Assembly: GCA_011109175.1 (NCBI GenBank)
Contig: RDEW01000018.1
Location: 78,895-142,894 of the forward strand
Direction: 5' to 3'
Origin: Dicyema japonicum
Taxonomy: Eukaryota > Dicyemida > Rhombozoa > Dicyemidae
Length of the DNA stretch: 64,000 nucleotides
This document shows, one piece after another, positions 45,397 to 57,919 of the stretch. Positions within the stretch are counted from its first letter, which is position 1; the number at the start of each line of letters is the position of its first letter. The notes under the pieces were generated by a model. That model did not search any database. It saw only the letters and a list, made by a program, of their open reading frames with translations, and had not been told where the DNA came from. Position numbers and translations under genes: made by a program.

Positions 45397-46345
45397 CCTG
45401 AAACTTTGGCTTGGAAACTTCCTAAATGGAAGACGAGCACAAGTACTCTGCAACAACATCAAATCAAGATCTCGCTATTTCCCAAATGGAGTTCCTCAAG
45501 GTTCCCCACTATCACCCCAACTCTTCAATCTCTACATAAACGACATGCCACAAACCTGTAATGAAAACTGTCTAATCCTCTCCTATGCCGACGATATCAT
45601 TCTTGCTTCCAAGAACAGAAGCATTCAATCAGCGACTCAGTTGGCTCAACAAATGCTTGACAACTTGGAACTATGGCTCTCGAAGCGGAGACTTGACACA
45701 TCAGCAGCAAAGTCCTTTGTCACACTGTTTACCACCTACAAGAGACAGCTCTGTATCGAACCAAAAGTCTTTATGAAGAACGAAGCTATCTCTATTAACA
45801 AAACACCGAAGATTCTGGAAGTAACCTTTGATCAGGGACTCACCTTTATCCGGCATGTTGAAAACAGAGTAACTTCTGCTCTGAAAAAAATGAGAATTTT
45901 AAAAGTGCTCTCAAAAACACTTAGAGATCAAACTGGGATCCTTGCCACGATTTACAAACAATTTATCCGACCAACGATGACGTATGCAAGTCCTTCATGG
46001 GCAATGCAAATGTCACGATCTTCCACATTGAAATTATCTGCAATCGAGGAGACTGCAATAAGGTTAATTGGACCAGATCACAATATCCAACCTATTGAAA
46101 ATTTTTTAATTGAACTACAACGGAAATTATTAAAGGAGGCTGTTCTACCAAGCTGCCCTCTATTCCAAATACTATCGAATTATCTACAATCATACAGAAA
46201 TTTTGAGCCGAAGCCATGTCCAATGAGAAGAGCTGTTCAGGATTCTCGACCCCGCCGGACTCGTCCTCACCTTTGTCGGTCTGGGATCACTTAGTTAGAT
46301 GAGAACTTTTATTTCTTTCTCTTTGACCCAGTGATCCTGAGGGTA
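45397..46345 (+). mobile_element. 5'-truncated jockey-like element, intact C-terminal frame
   Basis: This copy is nearly identical to the reverse complement of 17685-18640. A 249-codon open frame (45545-46294) runs from the catalytic SYADDIILAS through WLSKRRLDTSAAKS, GVTFDQGLTF-like text and YKQFIRPTMTYASPSW to the end. An additional palm piece lies upstream, with a GVPQGSPLSPQLFNLYIND block at 45480-45540. The tail is (TAA)n at 46343-46357. The open frame suggests a young insertion. Confidence 0.9.
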
Positions 46346-46539
46346 ATAATAATAATAACTGAATATTATGGATCTTGGTCAGGTTAGTTGCGGCAAGGTT
46401 TGTACTTTGAGCAGCACATGAATATTAATTATGTACTGCTTGTAGTAGGGATCCAATCTATTTAGGTCTTTGGAGTCTCTGAGATTTCCCAGAAAAAGCT
46501 TCATGAAGTTAATCTTCATCTTACAAGCCTTTGCTTTTA

Positions 46540-46898
46540 TTTATTAACCCCGGATACACCGAGAAAGAAGAATTGCAATTTAACCGCGTGGCGCTCTGTG
46601 GTGCTTCGTGGCTAATTGGTTGAAGTTTCTGTTTGTTCGTCTGTCCCTCCTCTCTCTTTCTATTAGAGTGGCGTCATGTGATCCGCCTGTTTAGGTGGCG
46701 CCCAGTGCCAGGCCGGCACGGAAAAGGATCATTTGCTCTCCCCACTCCACTGGAAGGGTTTCCACAACTGCAAGTATGAACGTCTTTTACCCTTTATGTT
46801 GATTTCGGATGGACTCTGTTTCTGTAGAAGTAGAAACTGGATACACTTAATTAGTTGTTTACTTTAACTTCTTTCTCGGTGTATCCGGGGTTAATAAA
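46540..46898 (+). repeat. Foldback/SINE-like element, copy 2, with perfect 31-bp terminal inverted repeats
   Basis: The left end 46540-46570 is the exact reverse complement of 46868-46898; both contain the CCCCGGATACACCGAG core. The body shares the GTGGCGCC, CCACTCCACTGGA and GGATGGACTCTGTT blocks with copy 1 at 2137-2499 on the opposite strand. The inverted repeats suggest a DNA transposon or foldback element. A retroposon that gained an inverted 3' end is also possible. Confidence 0.85.
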
Positions 46899-46916
46899 TT
46901 ATTATTATTAACCCAA

Positions 46917-47480
46917 GAACACCAATAGTTAATTTAATTACTAAATTAATTAAGTGATCTCGAAGGCCTCAATCAGAATTCTCATTTTCTCCTCGTGTGC
47001 CTTCTGGGATCCAACACAACTTCTCTGTGAGCGAGGTGGTTTCGGGAATAGGAATTGGAGAGGGGTGATGTATACTCTTCTAACAAGACACGTCGTGGCT
47101 GTGTATTGTTGAGAGTTGCACTGCTTGCACAGGGTAGCAAATCCCTTTCCATTTTGTCGGATAAGGTCTTCAAGTGATGAAGGTATTAGTTTTTCTAGTT
47201 TCCCGAGATTACTAATAGTAGTGGCTGTTAAGGCCTGAATGTCCCGGATTCTTTGTTTGTTCGTCCAGGACAGATTGATTCCCCATGACGTACAGGCATA
47301 GCTGACAGATGGCTCAATGAATTGTTTGTACAACAATTTCAAAGCTGGGAAAGGGGTTTTAATGCCACCGAAAATAGTTTTGAATTATCCCTAGCTTTCT
47401 TAAGCAGCTTCCAGAGAAAAAAACATGTGTGTGTCGAAGGTGATCCCCAAGATCAGTTTCTTCGTGAAAAGTATTTTTGT
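46917..47480 (-). mobile_element. Jockey-like element, RT C-terminus and 3' end
   Basis: The frame at 47342-46950 has LLYKQFIEPSVSYACTSWGINL, TKQRIRDIQALTATTISNLGKLE and ARRV-like tail text. The same 3' end, about 85 percent identical by eye, is found at 61990-62585. It is the distal end of one jockey-like subfamily. Confidence 0.8.
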
Positions 47481-47629
47481 CTGGTTGATAAGGTTCACGG
47501 CTAATTCGTCTAAAACAATTTGTCTAATTAACAATTCTTCTAAATCGTCATGTTTGTCTAATTGGATCGCACCACCCTAATATATGGAAATTTATCGAGT
47601 GTCTGAAAAAAGAACAAAATTTGAATGAA

Positions 47630-49425
47630 TCATTATTATTTTGAGCACTTCACGAGAGCCATACTAATTATAGCCCCGCATGTGCAGCAAAAGAAACAAG
47701 GTTAGATGTCATCCTTTTCCATGCTCCCCTGTTCCTAGCCAAGGCTCTCATGTTGTCCAGGTCGTCGGCATTTATTAGATTTTTTTGATATTGACCAGGT
47801 CTTTTTGTAAGACTATTGGCAGTGTTTTCTTGGTCTTCCACGATAGCGGCCTTCTTGCTAACATAGTATGTTTCCATAGATATGTTAGTGGGGATGTTAA
47901 TTCCATCCTCAGCACGTGTCCGAAGAGCTTCCATCGGGATTCCAGTACTTCTAAGCTGATATAGTGCTGCATCTCTTATATAAAGCATTTATCGATATTC
48001 TCGTAGGCCAAGTAGTTCCTGTTATTTTTCTCAGCTGACCTCTGTGGAACGAGTCTAGTTTTTCCATATCCGCTGATGAGGTCGCCCAAGTTCCAGCGTT
48101 ATATGAATGAGTCGTATAATAGGATTCTCATTTTCGTGTCGATGCCTTTTTGATTGAGCCATAGATTCTTCAGTTTATATAACGCAGCATTGGCTAGAGT
48201 TTTCCTACGTAAAATATCTTCGCTATCTCCCAAAGTGAACCGAGTTTTTTACTTGTCGCCACTTTCTTCTAGGACGTTACTCATCCTTCTTATCTCTGTG
48301 AGTTCTGTTTTCTCTCTGTTCACAGTAAGAAACCATTTCCCTAGTACATCTGGTGCTTTTTCTAATAGGTTTTCCAGGACCTCTTTGTCTTCAGAAAATA
48401 GGTCTACATCGTCCGCGTAGATTACTTCTTCCGTCTTTCCTTGGTATAACGGTCTAAGTTCCCTATTAGCGGCTTCCAAATAAATTGTGAATAGTAGATG
48501 AGAAAGAGAGTCTCCTTGGGAGTGCCCGTGTTTGTTTCAAATTTTCTTGAATAGGTCTTTCCGACTCTCACAAGGAGCTCAGTGTTAGAAAGTAGAATTC
48601 GGTCATCCTTAGACTCGATTCATCAAGAAATCCGTTCAGTACCCTTATTAATTTGTTCCTGTTAACCGTATCAAAAGCTCTTGATAGGTCAATTCCCAGA
48701 TTATTTGTGGCGTTACGGTATCTTTGATATGTTACACACCTTTATCTGTGACTCCAGACCGCATCAGCTATGGATCTCCCTTCTCGAAAACCACTTTGAC
48801 TATCTGGTAGGTATTTGTAAGCAAATCCTTTTATTTGTTCAAGCAAAATGTTTGCTAAGACTTTGCGTAATGAATTTAGTATGATGGGTCACAAATTATT
48901 GAGCGGTCCTCTGGTTTTGTTGATTTTTTGTATGGGGATTAGTAGTCCCGTACCCAGAGGTAGAGTTGAGTTAGTTAAAAACATTTCATTTAGTAGTGTA
49001 GCGATTTTTTCAAAAAGGAGGTCAGGGCCGTATTTTAGTAATTCTGGGTTTATCGCATCTGGTCTGGGGCTTCTGTTATTCTTGAGTTTTCGGCAGGCCG
49101 TTTTGATTTCCTCGGCCGTGATTGGTATCTCCAGGGGTCTTGGCCTTCCATCAAATGGGTGGATTTCTATGATTTTGATGTTGAAAAGCTTCTCAAAATG
49201 AGCCGCGATGACTTCAGTTTGTTCTTTGGTGTTCAGTATCAGCTTACCGTTCTCGTCTTTTATGGTTAGTCGACTTAGATTTGTTGGCCGCAGCAAACGG
49301 GCAGCGACGTACACCTGTGCGTTGTCTTTCACTTTATTTACTTTTCCATATCCTATAGTGGAGTATTCATTAGAATATAATAGACACCGGATGGGTGAGG
49401 ATAAACTCAAGAGGGGGATTCTTTA
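47630..49425 (-). mobile_element. RTE-like RT, mostly continuous
   Basis: The minus strand has AARLLRPTNLSRLTIKDENGKLI and FEKLFNIKIIEIHPFDGRPRP (49330-49150). Then LKNNRSPRPDAINPELLKY, LLIPIQKINKTRGPLNN, text for the AFDTVN palm motif near 48690, and VIYADDVDLFSED (48430) follow. The C-terminus ends at 47668. The 3' end at about 47630-47690 carries the GGCTCTCGTGAA block shared with the SINE. A few frameshifts separate the parts. Confidence 0.88.
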
Positions 49426-49599
49426 AGAGTATTGGACAATATTTGAATTATTCCGAGTCAGAAACTAACACTCAAGTATGTAGCGAGTTAGTTGAGTCCT
49501 AAAGAAACACAAAGGATATAATTATCTGGATGTTACCGAAACTTTTTTGTAAAAGAACAGCGTAATTATGTAACTCGACATCTTTACTTAAAAAAGTCA

Positions 49600-50570
49600 A
49601 ACGTGACCGACTTTCTGGAATTTATCGTGAGTCGGTTCTTCATTACCCAGGCGTTGAGTCGGTCCAGGTTAATTTGTAATCTTTCTGTAGCATTTTAAAT
49701 ATCCCGATCACGCGTAGCCAAAACAATGTCGTCCGCATATGTGAGTAGAACATCGTTATTGGATTCCGGTGTCCTGAGGTCTGCCATTTATTGAATAAGA
49801 CGGGGGATAAGGAGATAAGCCGGTAATGGAACATGCATAAAGGGATAGTGGAACATAAGACTGTTTTCAAATACCTTGGTTTGTTTGAAAATCCATCTCT
49901 AATGAAGTTGGTTAATTTCTGTAGGTACGTTGATGTAGAACAATCGCTCTTGAATCCGTGTTGAAAATCCTTTTCTGGAAAAAACCTTTGATTCTCCCAA
50001 GCACAAACTTCTCCAGGATTTTCGATATGGTACATAACAATGACACAGGTCTAAATGATGCCGGATTCTCCTTAGGTTTTCCAGTTTTCAGTATAGGTCG
50101 GATGTTGGCTTGCTTCCATAACAAAGGTATAACGTAATAACGTACGTTGTTCTTGTAAAACGCAGCGCATTTTTAACGTCTTCATCCAAGAAGTAAACTG
50201 GTTAGAATCCTTTTTCTGTTTTCTCCATGGAGAGAGAAACATTTCTGACTTCATGTGTTCTTTGTACGAAACTTTTGTGTAGAATTTTATAAATTGTTAA
50301 CGTCTTCGGGGGAAGTTTCTTTTCCCACATTTCGGATGGCTTTCCACACTTCTCCGGTACTAGGGTTGCTTACCTTTGTAAGAATCCGATTCCACTTCAA
50401 TTTCTGGGCCTTGAACTCTCTGGCCTTTATTTCGTTGTTTAGAGCTCTGATCCGGAGTTTCGTTTCTAATGTGATCCAATTAGATTTTTGAGGTGATTTC
50501 TTTCTTTGATCAATGCCGACTTCCCTCGACCATTAGAGGAGTTTAGACGATGCTTGGGATCTTGCTTCTA
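49600..50570 (-). mobile_element. Jockey-like RT remnant
   Basis: LWKQANIRPILKTGKPKENPASFRPVSLLCTISKILEKFVL (50124-49990) is the fingers region, and LTYADDIVLAT-like text lies near 49730. Upstream linker text is at 50460-50260. Confidence 0.78.
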
Positions 50571-50584
50571 GGATTGTGCAAGTA

Positions 50585-51180
50585 AGATCTTCATCTTCTA
50601 CTATGCAATAAGTATGGTTTTCGCCAGGTGCAATCTGTAGTAGAGAACACCATGGTAAAAATTAAGGTAGACAGTGTTATCCGCACCTCGGTGCTAGTCA
50701 AGCACAATAAACCGGACATTGTGGTACACGATAAGGAGTCTGGCCAAGTCCTTATCATAGAAGTTGGCATCACGTCTCAAGACCGTTTGCAGACTGTGGA
50801 GGTGGAGAAAAAAGAAAGTATGACTTTCTTGCAAACGAGATGGGGCAGATGCTTGGTTGCAAGGTCCTCGTTATTCCTATTGTAATGACGTGGGAAGGAA
50901 TTGCAACAAAGTACCACAAGGGTTATCTGAAGCAGTTGGGGGTAGATAGGAAGCTCCAGGCTTATCTACAGTCCACTGTGTTAAAGCGGACTTTAGAGAG
51001 CCTGACACTGTAGTATAGGAGGCAGAGCCCTGAGATGCCATATAAGTATAGGGTTCAATTGGACAAGGCGCTTTCGGAGTTGTTTCAGCAACCAGAATCG
51101 AACCTGCCTGAGGAGGTTGGCGAACAGGCAGGCAAGGAAAAAACAACGTTGTTTCCATATTGTTGATTATTAAATATATT
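50585..51180 (+). mobile_element. RLE-B C-terminal domain, second copy
   Basis: VKHNKPDIVVHDKESGQVLIIEVGITSQDRLQTVEVEKKES matches 31140-31260. It is followed by a frameshift, then VMTWEGIATKYHKGYLKQL and related text to about 51120. The active-site pair PD...E is preserved. Confidence 0.8.
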
Positions 51181-51269
51181 AACTTTTTTATTGTTGGTTA
51201 AATAAAGTTCTCATTATATAAATAAATGTATATAAACAAAATTATTTAGTTATAAGTTAAAATTTAAAA

Positions 51270-51635
51270 TTATAGAGGCCGGATGGAATGACGTTGTTCC
51301 CATACTCCCACGGAAAATCACTTGTCTGGGGCTCAAAGTGTGTGGACACCTTCTCAGGAGCCAGATTGCTGATGCCACTCTCCTGGAGACGCAACCGACC
51401 AGGCGAAGGTCAGGAAGATCCATAAGTACGAATCCCTCGGAGACCATTACCATTTCGCCCCAATTGCTGTGGAGACCACTGGAACTGTAGGCGCGAAGAC
51501 GGAAGCCTTTCTCCACAGCATTGGAAGCAAACTCGCCTCAAAAAGGTGCGAGCCACAGGAGGGAATCTGGTTGAGGCAGAGGCTCGAAATGACGATCATC
51601 AGTAGTAACGCCTTCTCCATTCTGTCGTCCTAATT
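51270..51635 (+). mobile_element. RLE-A C-terminal domain, divergent copy
   Basis: RPDGMTLFPYSHGKSLVW followed by CVDTFS and, in another frame, VAVETTG resembles the family consensus but is clearly more diverged than the other copies. It is GC-richer than its flanks. Confidence 0.65.
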
Positions 51636-51779
51636 ATTTCCTAATTTTTATTATTGAACTTTCATTGTAATAAAAAATATTATTTTTTGCTAAAAAAAAT
51701 AAAAAGTTAATTTTTTTAGGTTAAAAAATTTCCCTAGTATAAGTGTCGTATTTTTAGGCATAAAAAGAGAATTCGATAT

Positions 51780-52625
51780 TGGAGCATTCAGTAGTTTTGA
51801 CATCCTGCATTATCAAGTAATAATAATATTTTTCTTTGGTGAGTAACCAATTTCTCATTTAGCTTGCATAACCAGCTTTTAAAAATGTTCCCAGTCATCC
51901 ATGCACTTTTGGAAGCTGAATATAAAACACCAAAATCTTCAACATCGAAATTTTTGAAACAGCGAGGTTTATTATATTTCTCAATAATCAATGGTTCAAG
52001 TTTTTCACCCTCATTATTGCAATATAGAAGTACTGTAATTTTTTCTTGCGATTGTTTGTATCCAGATGGTTGATAATCACTTTCAACAAATGACTTTCTT
52101 AGTGTCATTTTTATATAGAGTGATGTTTCATCTCAATTGAACACATTTCCTCTTCCATATTCAATTATTTTCTTATCAAATTTATTAAAATGGGCATTTA
52201 TTTGGGATAAATCGCAGGAATCTTTTTAGCAGCTTATTGTTTTAAATTTACTTCATGTCTGACCTTAAATCAGTCTAGCCAACCATTAGATCCTTTGAAA
52301 GAATTAAATCCAATTTTTGATGCAACAATAAAGCCTATTTTTTAATGATTGGCCCTGATGTTGGAAAATTATGTTCTCTGAGTTTCTAGAATATTTCAAA
52401 TACATTGTGATCAAATAATTTATGTCTTTCTGATGTTGTAGTAGTCTCATCTTCAGTTTAACTCTTCCATCGCGTAATTAGGGAACAATGGTTTTTTTAT
52501 TCGTGCAATCGTTTTTTTACTGGTTTTATATTTAATAATTAGCTGTCGTTCCGATAATTCTTTTTTTAAATCGATTTTGCAATTTTTAATTTTGTTTTAT
52601 AATCAAGAAGCATATTATATTTCGT
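51780..52625 (-). pseudogene. Pogo/Tigger-type transposase, second copy, truncated
   Basis: The minus strand has an N-terminal helix-turn-helix (ELSERQLIIKYKTSKKTIARIK near 52560-52490). Degraded middle text follows, then KLEPLIIEKYNKPRCFKNF, VLYSASKSAWMTGNIFKSWL and ILLLLDNAGC with the second catalytic Asp (51800). It is cut off immediately after that, so the third Asp is missing. The KTSK-KTIAR junction is continuous here, whereas the copy at 9277-10700 has a 28-nt insertion at that point. Confidence 0.82.
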
Positions 52626-52734
52626 AACAATAAGGATAATGATTAAACGTTTTACGTTTTACAAAAATAGATTTAAAATTATATATAATTTAATATTTAA
52701 TAATTTTAATATTTTCTGGTGCCCCGGTTTTTGG

Positions 52735-53205
52735 GCTATATGAATCCCGTCAGTTCAAGAGAGACATTCTTCTTGGATTGGGGTTAGCAAATGATTCTTT
52801 TTACTGTGTGACTAAATCCACAGTTGGCGCCACCAGGAACGGCGAAGCACATGGCGCGCGCTAATTTAAATACATGTTTTGAAAATGATAATGAAATATC
52901 AAATATAACACCAAGTATTTTATAGTTTTTAATGACAGGAAGGAGACTGTTGTTAAGAAACAACGTTGTTTCCATATTGAATGACGACGTTCAGTTGTGA
53001 AAAGCCTTTCTTTAGAAGGAATGAGGAGATTTTGGTCCAACCAAGAAGAAATTTTTACAATAATTATTGATAGCGTGAAGAAATTATGATATCGTGGGCA
53101 TAAGAAAGGAGTGTGTTCTGGTTTATTGGTAAGCTTTCTAGATGATTAAATAAGGCCGAAAAAACAGACCCTTTACAAACGTCATTTGGATGGTATCGAT
53201 AACGA
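52735..53205 (-). mobile_element. Jockey-like RT fragments
   Basis: SALFNHLESLPINQNTLLSYAHDIIISS (53180-53070; YADD changed to YAHD) and KILGVIFDISLSFSKHVFKLAR (52940-52870) are consecutive blocks of an RT. The segment 52740-52860, with TGGCGCCACC, distantly resembles the foldback/SINE-like repeat. Confidence 0.7.
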
Positions 53206-53515
53206 GAGTACGTAACCTGCACCGACACGTTTGCCCCTAGTAACCTACTCCAGAGTGCCTCTGAAACCTGTTCTGCCGCTGAGAAAGCCGAGATGTTGAA
53301 ATGGGTAAAGTACACGGTCCTACCCAATGATTTTTTGTTCGTTCCATTCGCCGTTAAAACGTCTGCTTCCCTTGCACCTGTGACGCTGGAATTCTTGAGT
53401 CGTCTAGGAAATCAGATTTCTAACGACCGGGAGACCCCCGTGAGCGCTGCTGGTTATTTGAGCGAATTTCGTTCGCCATCATGAGAGGGAATAGCCATGC
53501 AGTCAGAGCTAGATA
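53205..53515 (+). mobile_element. RLE-A C-terminal end
   Basis: AEKAEMLKWVKYTVLPNDFLFVPFAVKTSASLAPVTLEFLSRLGNQIS matches the copy at 26188-26847 and, inverted, 12122-12420. It ends in the frameshifted GNSHAVRA tail near 53505. Confidence 0.78.
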
Positions 53516-53859
53516 TTTTCAGGTGATGACCTCGAAAGATAACAAAGATTTGAGTTTAGAAAGTCAGTAGCATGGGAGACTGGTGGGAATCGTCCGGCTT
53601 TTTCGAAATAAATCAACAGTTCAAGATGGGATGTGAAAAAACATAACATCGACTTTAAAAGACGGGAAGGATGTTCAAGAATAGTCCTTGAAAACACGCT
53701 CGGTCTCATTCATATATGAATCCCATTTTCGCGTTTATAGTTAATGTATGTCTTCTTACTCCTCAAGTTAATGGGCTATTGGTTTTAGTAATGGACGCTA
53801 ATCAAAAAAAATTCATTTATATTTAAACATCTAAATATATATATTTAAAAATTAAAAAT
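53516..53859. other. Spacer upstream of the SFT2-like gene; no gene seen
   Basis: Weakly repetitive, AT-rich from 53790 onward. A 66-codon minus-strand frame (53709-53509) has no recognisable motif. Confidence 0.4.
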
Positions 53860-54563
<704 letters not shown>

Positions 54564-54639
54564 GATTTTCGGACTTTAGATTTGGTTTTTAAATTATTTT
54601 TTCTTTTATTTTAATTTATTACAAGCATATTTATTATGG

Positions 54640-56170
54640 AATTATTTTTATTCAAAGATATTAATATACTTGATATTCTTTGTGTAATAGATTTGAATTT
54701 CTTGTTGTTGTGGAAACTTGTCACAAAGTAGAAGATTCGTCTGAATTTGGGAAACAAAACGTTAGGAGAAGTAAAAATAAAAAGAGGAATTCTGTAGGGG
54801 GACTCTCTTTTTCCTCAGATGTTTGCTTTGCTAATGGACCCTATCAGTCTAATGCTGAAAATTTCCGAAAGTAACGATGGCAAGTCCGATAAATGTGGAA
54901 CCAACGTATACGACGAATCACTTACTATTTATGGATGATATAAAGTTATTTTTTGCCACAGTCACTCAATGGAAATGATGTTGGAGGAAGTTGAATCTTT
55001 TTTTGATGCACCCTGGTTGGAGAGAAATTTTGACAAATCTGCAACAAACGTGAAATCCTTGTCCGAGAAAACTCGTTTCCTCGATGGATTGGATGGATTC
55101 CGATATCATGGAGTTCTTGAAGATAAGAACAGTAATGTTCTTAAAGGAGAAATATGGATAAAATTTATGAAGAAGCTTCTAAGCGGATCAAAAATTTGAC
55201 GAAGACGAATTTAAACTCAGTAAACCTGTTTAAGGGGATGAACGAGTATGCATTCTCACTATATAATTATTACATTTGATTAATTGGTATCGAACCGACA
55301 AAATTTGAACAGATCGATAAAAACATTCCAATAATTTTTATGGATACAACATACACTTGTAACCGGCAGACAAAGAAAGACTTTATCTACCAAGAAATAA
55401 ATTTGGAAGAGGCCTCGATTCTGTCAGTAACGAATACTCCTCCGATTTTATGGTGACTTGGAATATGTTTCAAAATACTGCCTAAAAAGAGCGGGAATAC
55501 TACGGGTTATTAATTCAAAGAAAACACACGTGGACACTATCGAAGAATTAATTTCCCGAAAGTACAACATTGAGAATATGAAGGACTTGACAATGTTTAA
55601 ATTGATGGAAATACACCATGAATATTTATTAGGAAAAATTGAAAGAAACCGTTGCACTCTATTTATTTCAGTGTTTGAAAGACACAGAAGTGAATATTGC
55701 TGAATCCTCTGGATGGCTAGTGCATGGAAATCACTCCCCTATAACCGAGGGAAGGCTGTGTCTATTTCATGATCGTAACATGTTTTTTTATAACGGAGAA
55801 ACTAATTGCGGACATTGTAACTCAGCAAAGAAGACCGTCGATCACTTTGTAACTAGGTGTGGGAGAATGTTTAAAAGCTAATATCTCAGGCGGCATAAAG
55901 AAGTGGTCAGATGTTTACACCTACATCTTTGCCGTCAATATGGAATAAGAAAAACTAAGAAGACTCATTCAGTACAATCTGTTGTCGCAAATGAATTTTC
56001 GGAGATTCGTGTAGACACAACGATCAGTACGGATACGGCTGTAATGAATAACAAACCCGACATTTTTGTTTATGATAACAAAAAAATACGAATACTCTTG
56101 TTGAAATTGGGATCACTACGCAAAACTTCCAATCATCTTTTGATTAAAATTATATTTTTATAAAAAAATT
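54640..56170 (+). mobile_element. RLE-B element, RT through zinc knuckle and endonuclease
   Basis: TNHLLFMDDIKLFFATV (54920; FMDD in place of YADD) is the RT palm. Then LSEKTRFLDGLDGFRYHGV and a NEYAFSLYNYYI block (55240) follow. Next is a zinc knuckle CGHCNSAKKTVDHFVTRC (C-x2-C-x7-H-x4-C, 55810-55860), then LRRHKEVVRCLHLHLCRQYGI and NNKPDIFVYDNKKIR (56050). Gaps in frame occur at about 54960, 55200, 55440 and 55880. This copy keeps the order RT, knuckle, endonuclease, as in R2-type elements. Confidence 0.82.
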
Positions 56171-56249
56171 TGTAGTTATTTTTTACTTCAACAAAGATTT
56201 ACAATAATGTTCAACAACTTCAAGACAACTCCCCATTTTGACCAGAATT

Positions 56250-57270
56250 ATTTTTGGTAGACACCCATAAAATTTTGATGATATTTCTCACAATAGATGA
56301 AGTTATAAACTTTTTGAACAAAAATATTCTCATGGCGCGGAGAACATCAATTCCGTGCGGATCATTTAAATTCTACAATGAAAAAATCGATCATAACACC
56401 AAATCATTAATTAAAAAAAGGAACTGCCTAAAAAGATACGTATCTTTCTTTCTCAAACAGAAAAATCAAACAAAAATTCTAAATGACGAAATATCAAAAA
56501 GATTAGAAGAGCTGAAGCCAATTACTGGGACAAACTAGTATCTTCCCTTTTATTTCAGAAATCCGCTCAGACGATATGGAGAGAAATCAAACAATTTGTC
56601 CCAAAAGGAAATTTTAACAGACAACAGACAGATGAGCAAATCTTAACAAACTTATGAAATATTACTCCAGTATAAGTTACAAAACTTCAAGAAAATGGAT
56701 AGGCCTTCTTTATCCTCAATGAGACCGAAGAGAACCCAGCCGATTAACTTTATCTCACATTCAGATGTCAGGGAGGGTTTGAAGAGGATAAATTCCTCCC
56801 TCTCATGTGGCCTGATTCTATCCATGGTATTGAAACACCTTTAACCTATTGCGATTGATGCAATCACAGTGATCTTCAACTATTCAGTAAACATGAATAC
56901 CATTCCAAATATCTGGAAACTGCCCTATATACGCCCAATCTTTAATCATTTCGACCAATCTCTTTACTATGCACCTTATCAAAATTACTCGAAAAACTAA
57001 TTCTTAATCTTATAACCCCGTCCCTTCCTTTTTCATCTTCACAAAATGGATTCAGAAGGGGTTATTCAACTTCTACCCACCTCACTGCCCTCAACCATTT
57101 TATCCTTAAAGGCTTTAGCACAAATATTCGCCACCTCAAACCGTCGTTTCTTCGATCAATTTACAAAGGGACTTCGACTTTGTCTCCAGGAAAATCCTAA
57201 CCCGGAAATTGTTCAGCCTCCCGTAACCCCAATGTAAAACTCTGATTGCAAAATTCATCAATGGAAGAGG
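56250..57270 (+). mobile_element. Jockey-like linker and RT fragment
   Basis: KIDHNTKSLIKKRNCLKR (56380) is the linker, as in 19550. FRPISLLCTLSKLLEKLIL (56950-57010) and QNGFRRGYSTSTHLTALN (57040-57110) are RT fingers in shifted frames. RT text (INGRGTGWMG-like) ends near 57300. Confidence 0.78.
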
Positions 57271-57329
57271 GACCGGATGGATGGGACGCTTGTGAACGTA
57301 CATAACAACTGGATCTCTGTTCTTGTTGA

Positions 57330-57699
57330 AGTTCGAAAGCTAAAAAAGGATCCTTTAAGCTACTTTCCAATTAGGCTTATTTTTATTAGGATTTTTGTAT
57401 TAGAATTATTTGTTGTGCTACCTTCCTATCAGATCTGTAAAAGATATTCCTTTAAAACAAGCACAGTTTCTAAGGACTATGATTTCAAGTATTGGCCTGT
57501 TAATTTTCAAACTAAATGTGAGGATTTGTCAATTCTTGCGGAATTGAGTTCGGATTGGTCCCTAAATAAATTTTTAAATCTTTTATTTATTTGGATTATA
57601 ATGAGACTGGTTGGACATCCACTTGTATATCCAGGTTCAATGGAAATAACTAAAATTACTTTGAACCCATTCTTAATGATGGTCGCTCTTCACTCATAG
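57330..57699 (+). pseudogene. ABHD16-like N-terminal fragment without the hydrolase core
   Basis: The frame shows a hydrophobic segment (FIRIFVLELFVVLP), then SKDYDFKYWPVNF, which recalls the YNFDFRSWPVDF block of ABHD16A. FIWIIMRLVGHPLVYPGSMEITKITLNPFLMM follows, recalling SYLVAHTLGRRMLYPGSVYLLQKALMPVLL. In ABHD16 proteins these precede the alpha/beta-hydrolase domain. Here a stop follows at 57699, and no GXSXG-type catalytic region is seen before the next gene starts on the other strand. It is therefore a truncated gene or an exon cluster whose rest lies elsewhere. The 5' end merges with a jockey RT fragment, so the exact start is unknown. Confidence 0.55.
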
Positions 57700-57919
57700 A
57701 AAAGGTAACATCTTTATATTTTATTAAACTAAATGCTAAATAAGGTCAAAAAGGAAAAAAATCACCTTGAGTGGTCGTTAAGATGACTTTGAAAGCTAAT
57801 TCCGAACTCCGACCCTTATATCATCTGGATAAAAGACAAATCATAAATAGCGAGCTACAGGCAAGGAGGACTTAGAATAAAAATAAAATAGAAATAGAAT
57901 GAACTAAACTAATATATTG

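Noticed and set aside
45545-46294. An independent host gene, because the frame is open for 249 codons
   Set aside because: It contains YADD and the RT thumb, and is nearly identical to the jockey-like element at 17685-20490.
46540-46898. An LTR retrotransposon or viral LTR
   Set aside because: The ends are inverted repeats rather than direct repeats. There is no TG...CA border and no gag/pol-type frame nearby.
57277-57330. Start of the ABHD16-like gene at the first ATG of its frame (57277)
   Set aside because: The first residues look like the end of a jockey RT fragment (INGRGT region), so this ATG is probably not the gene's start.
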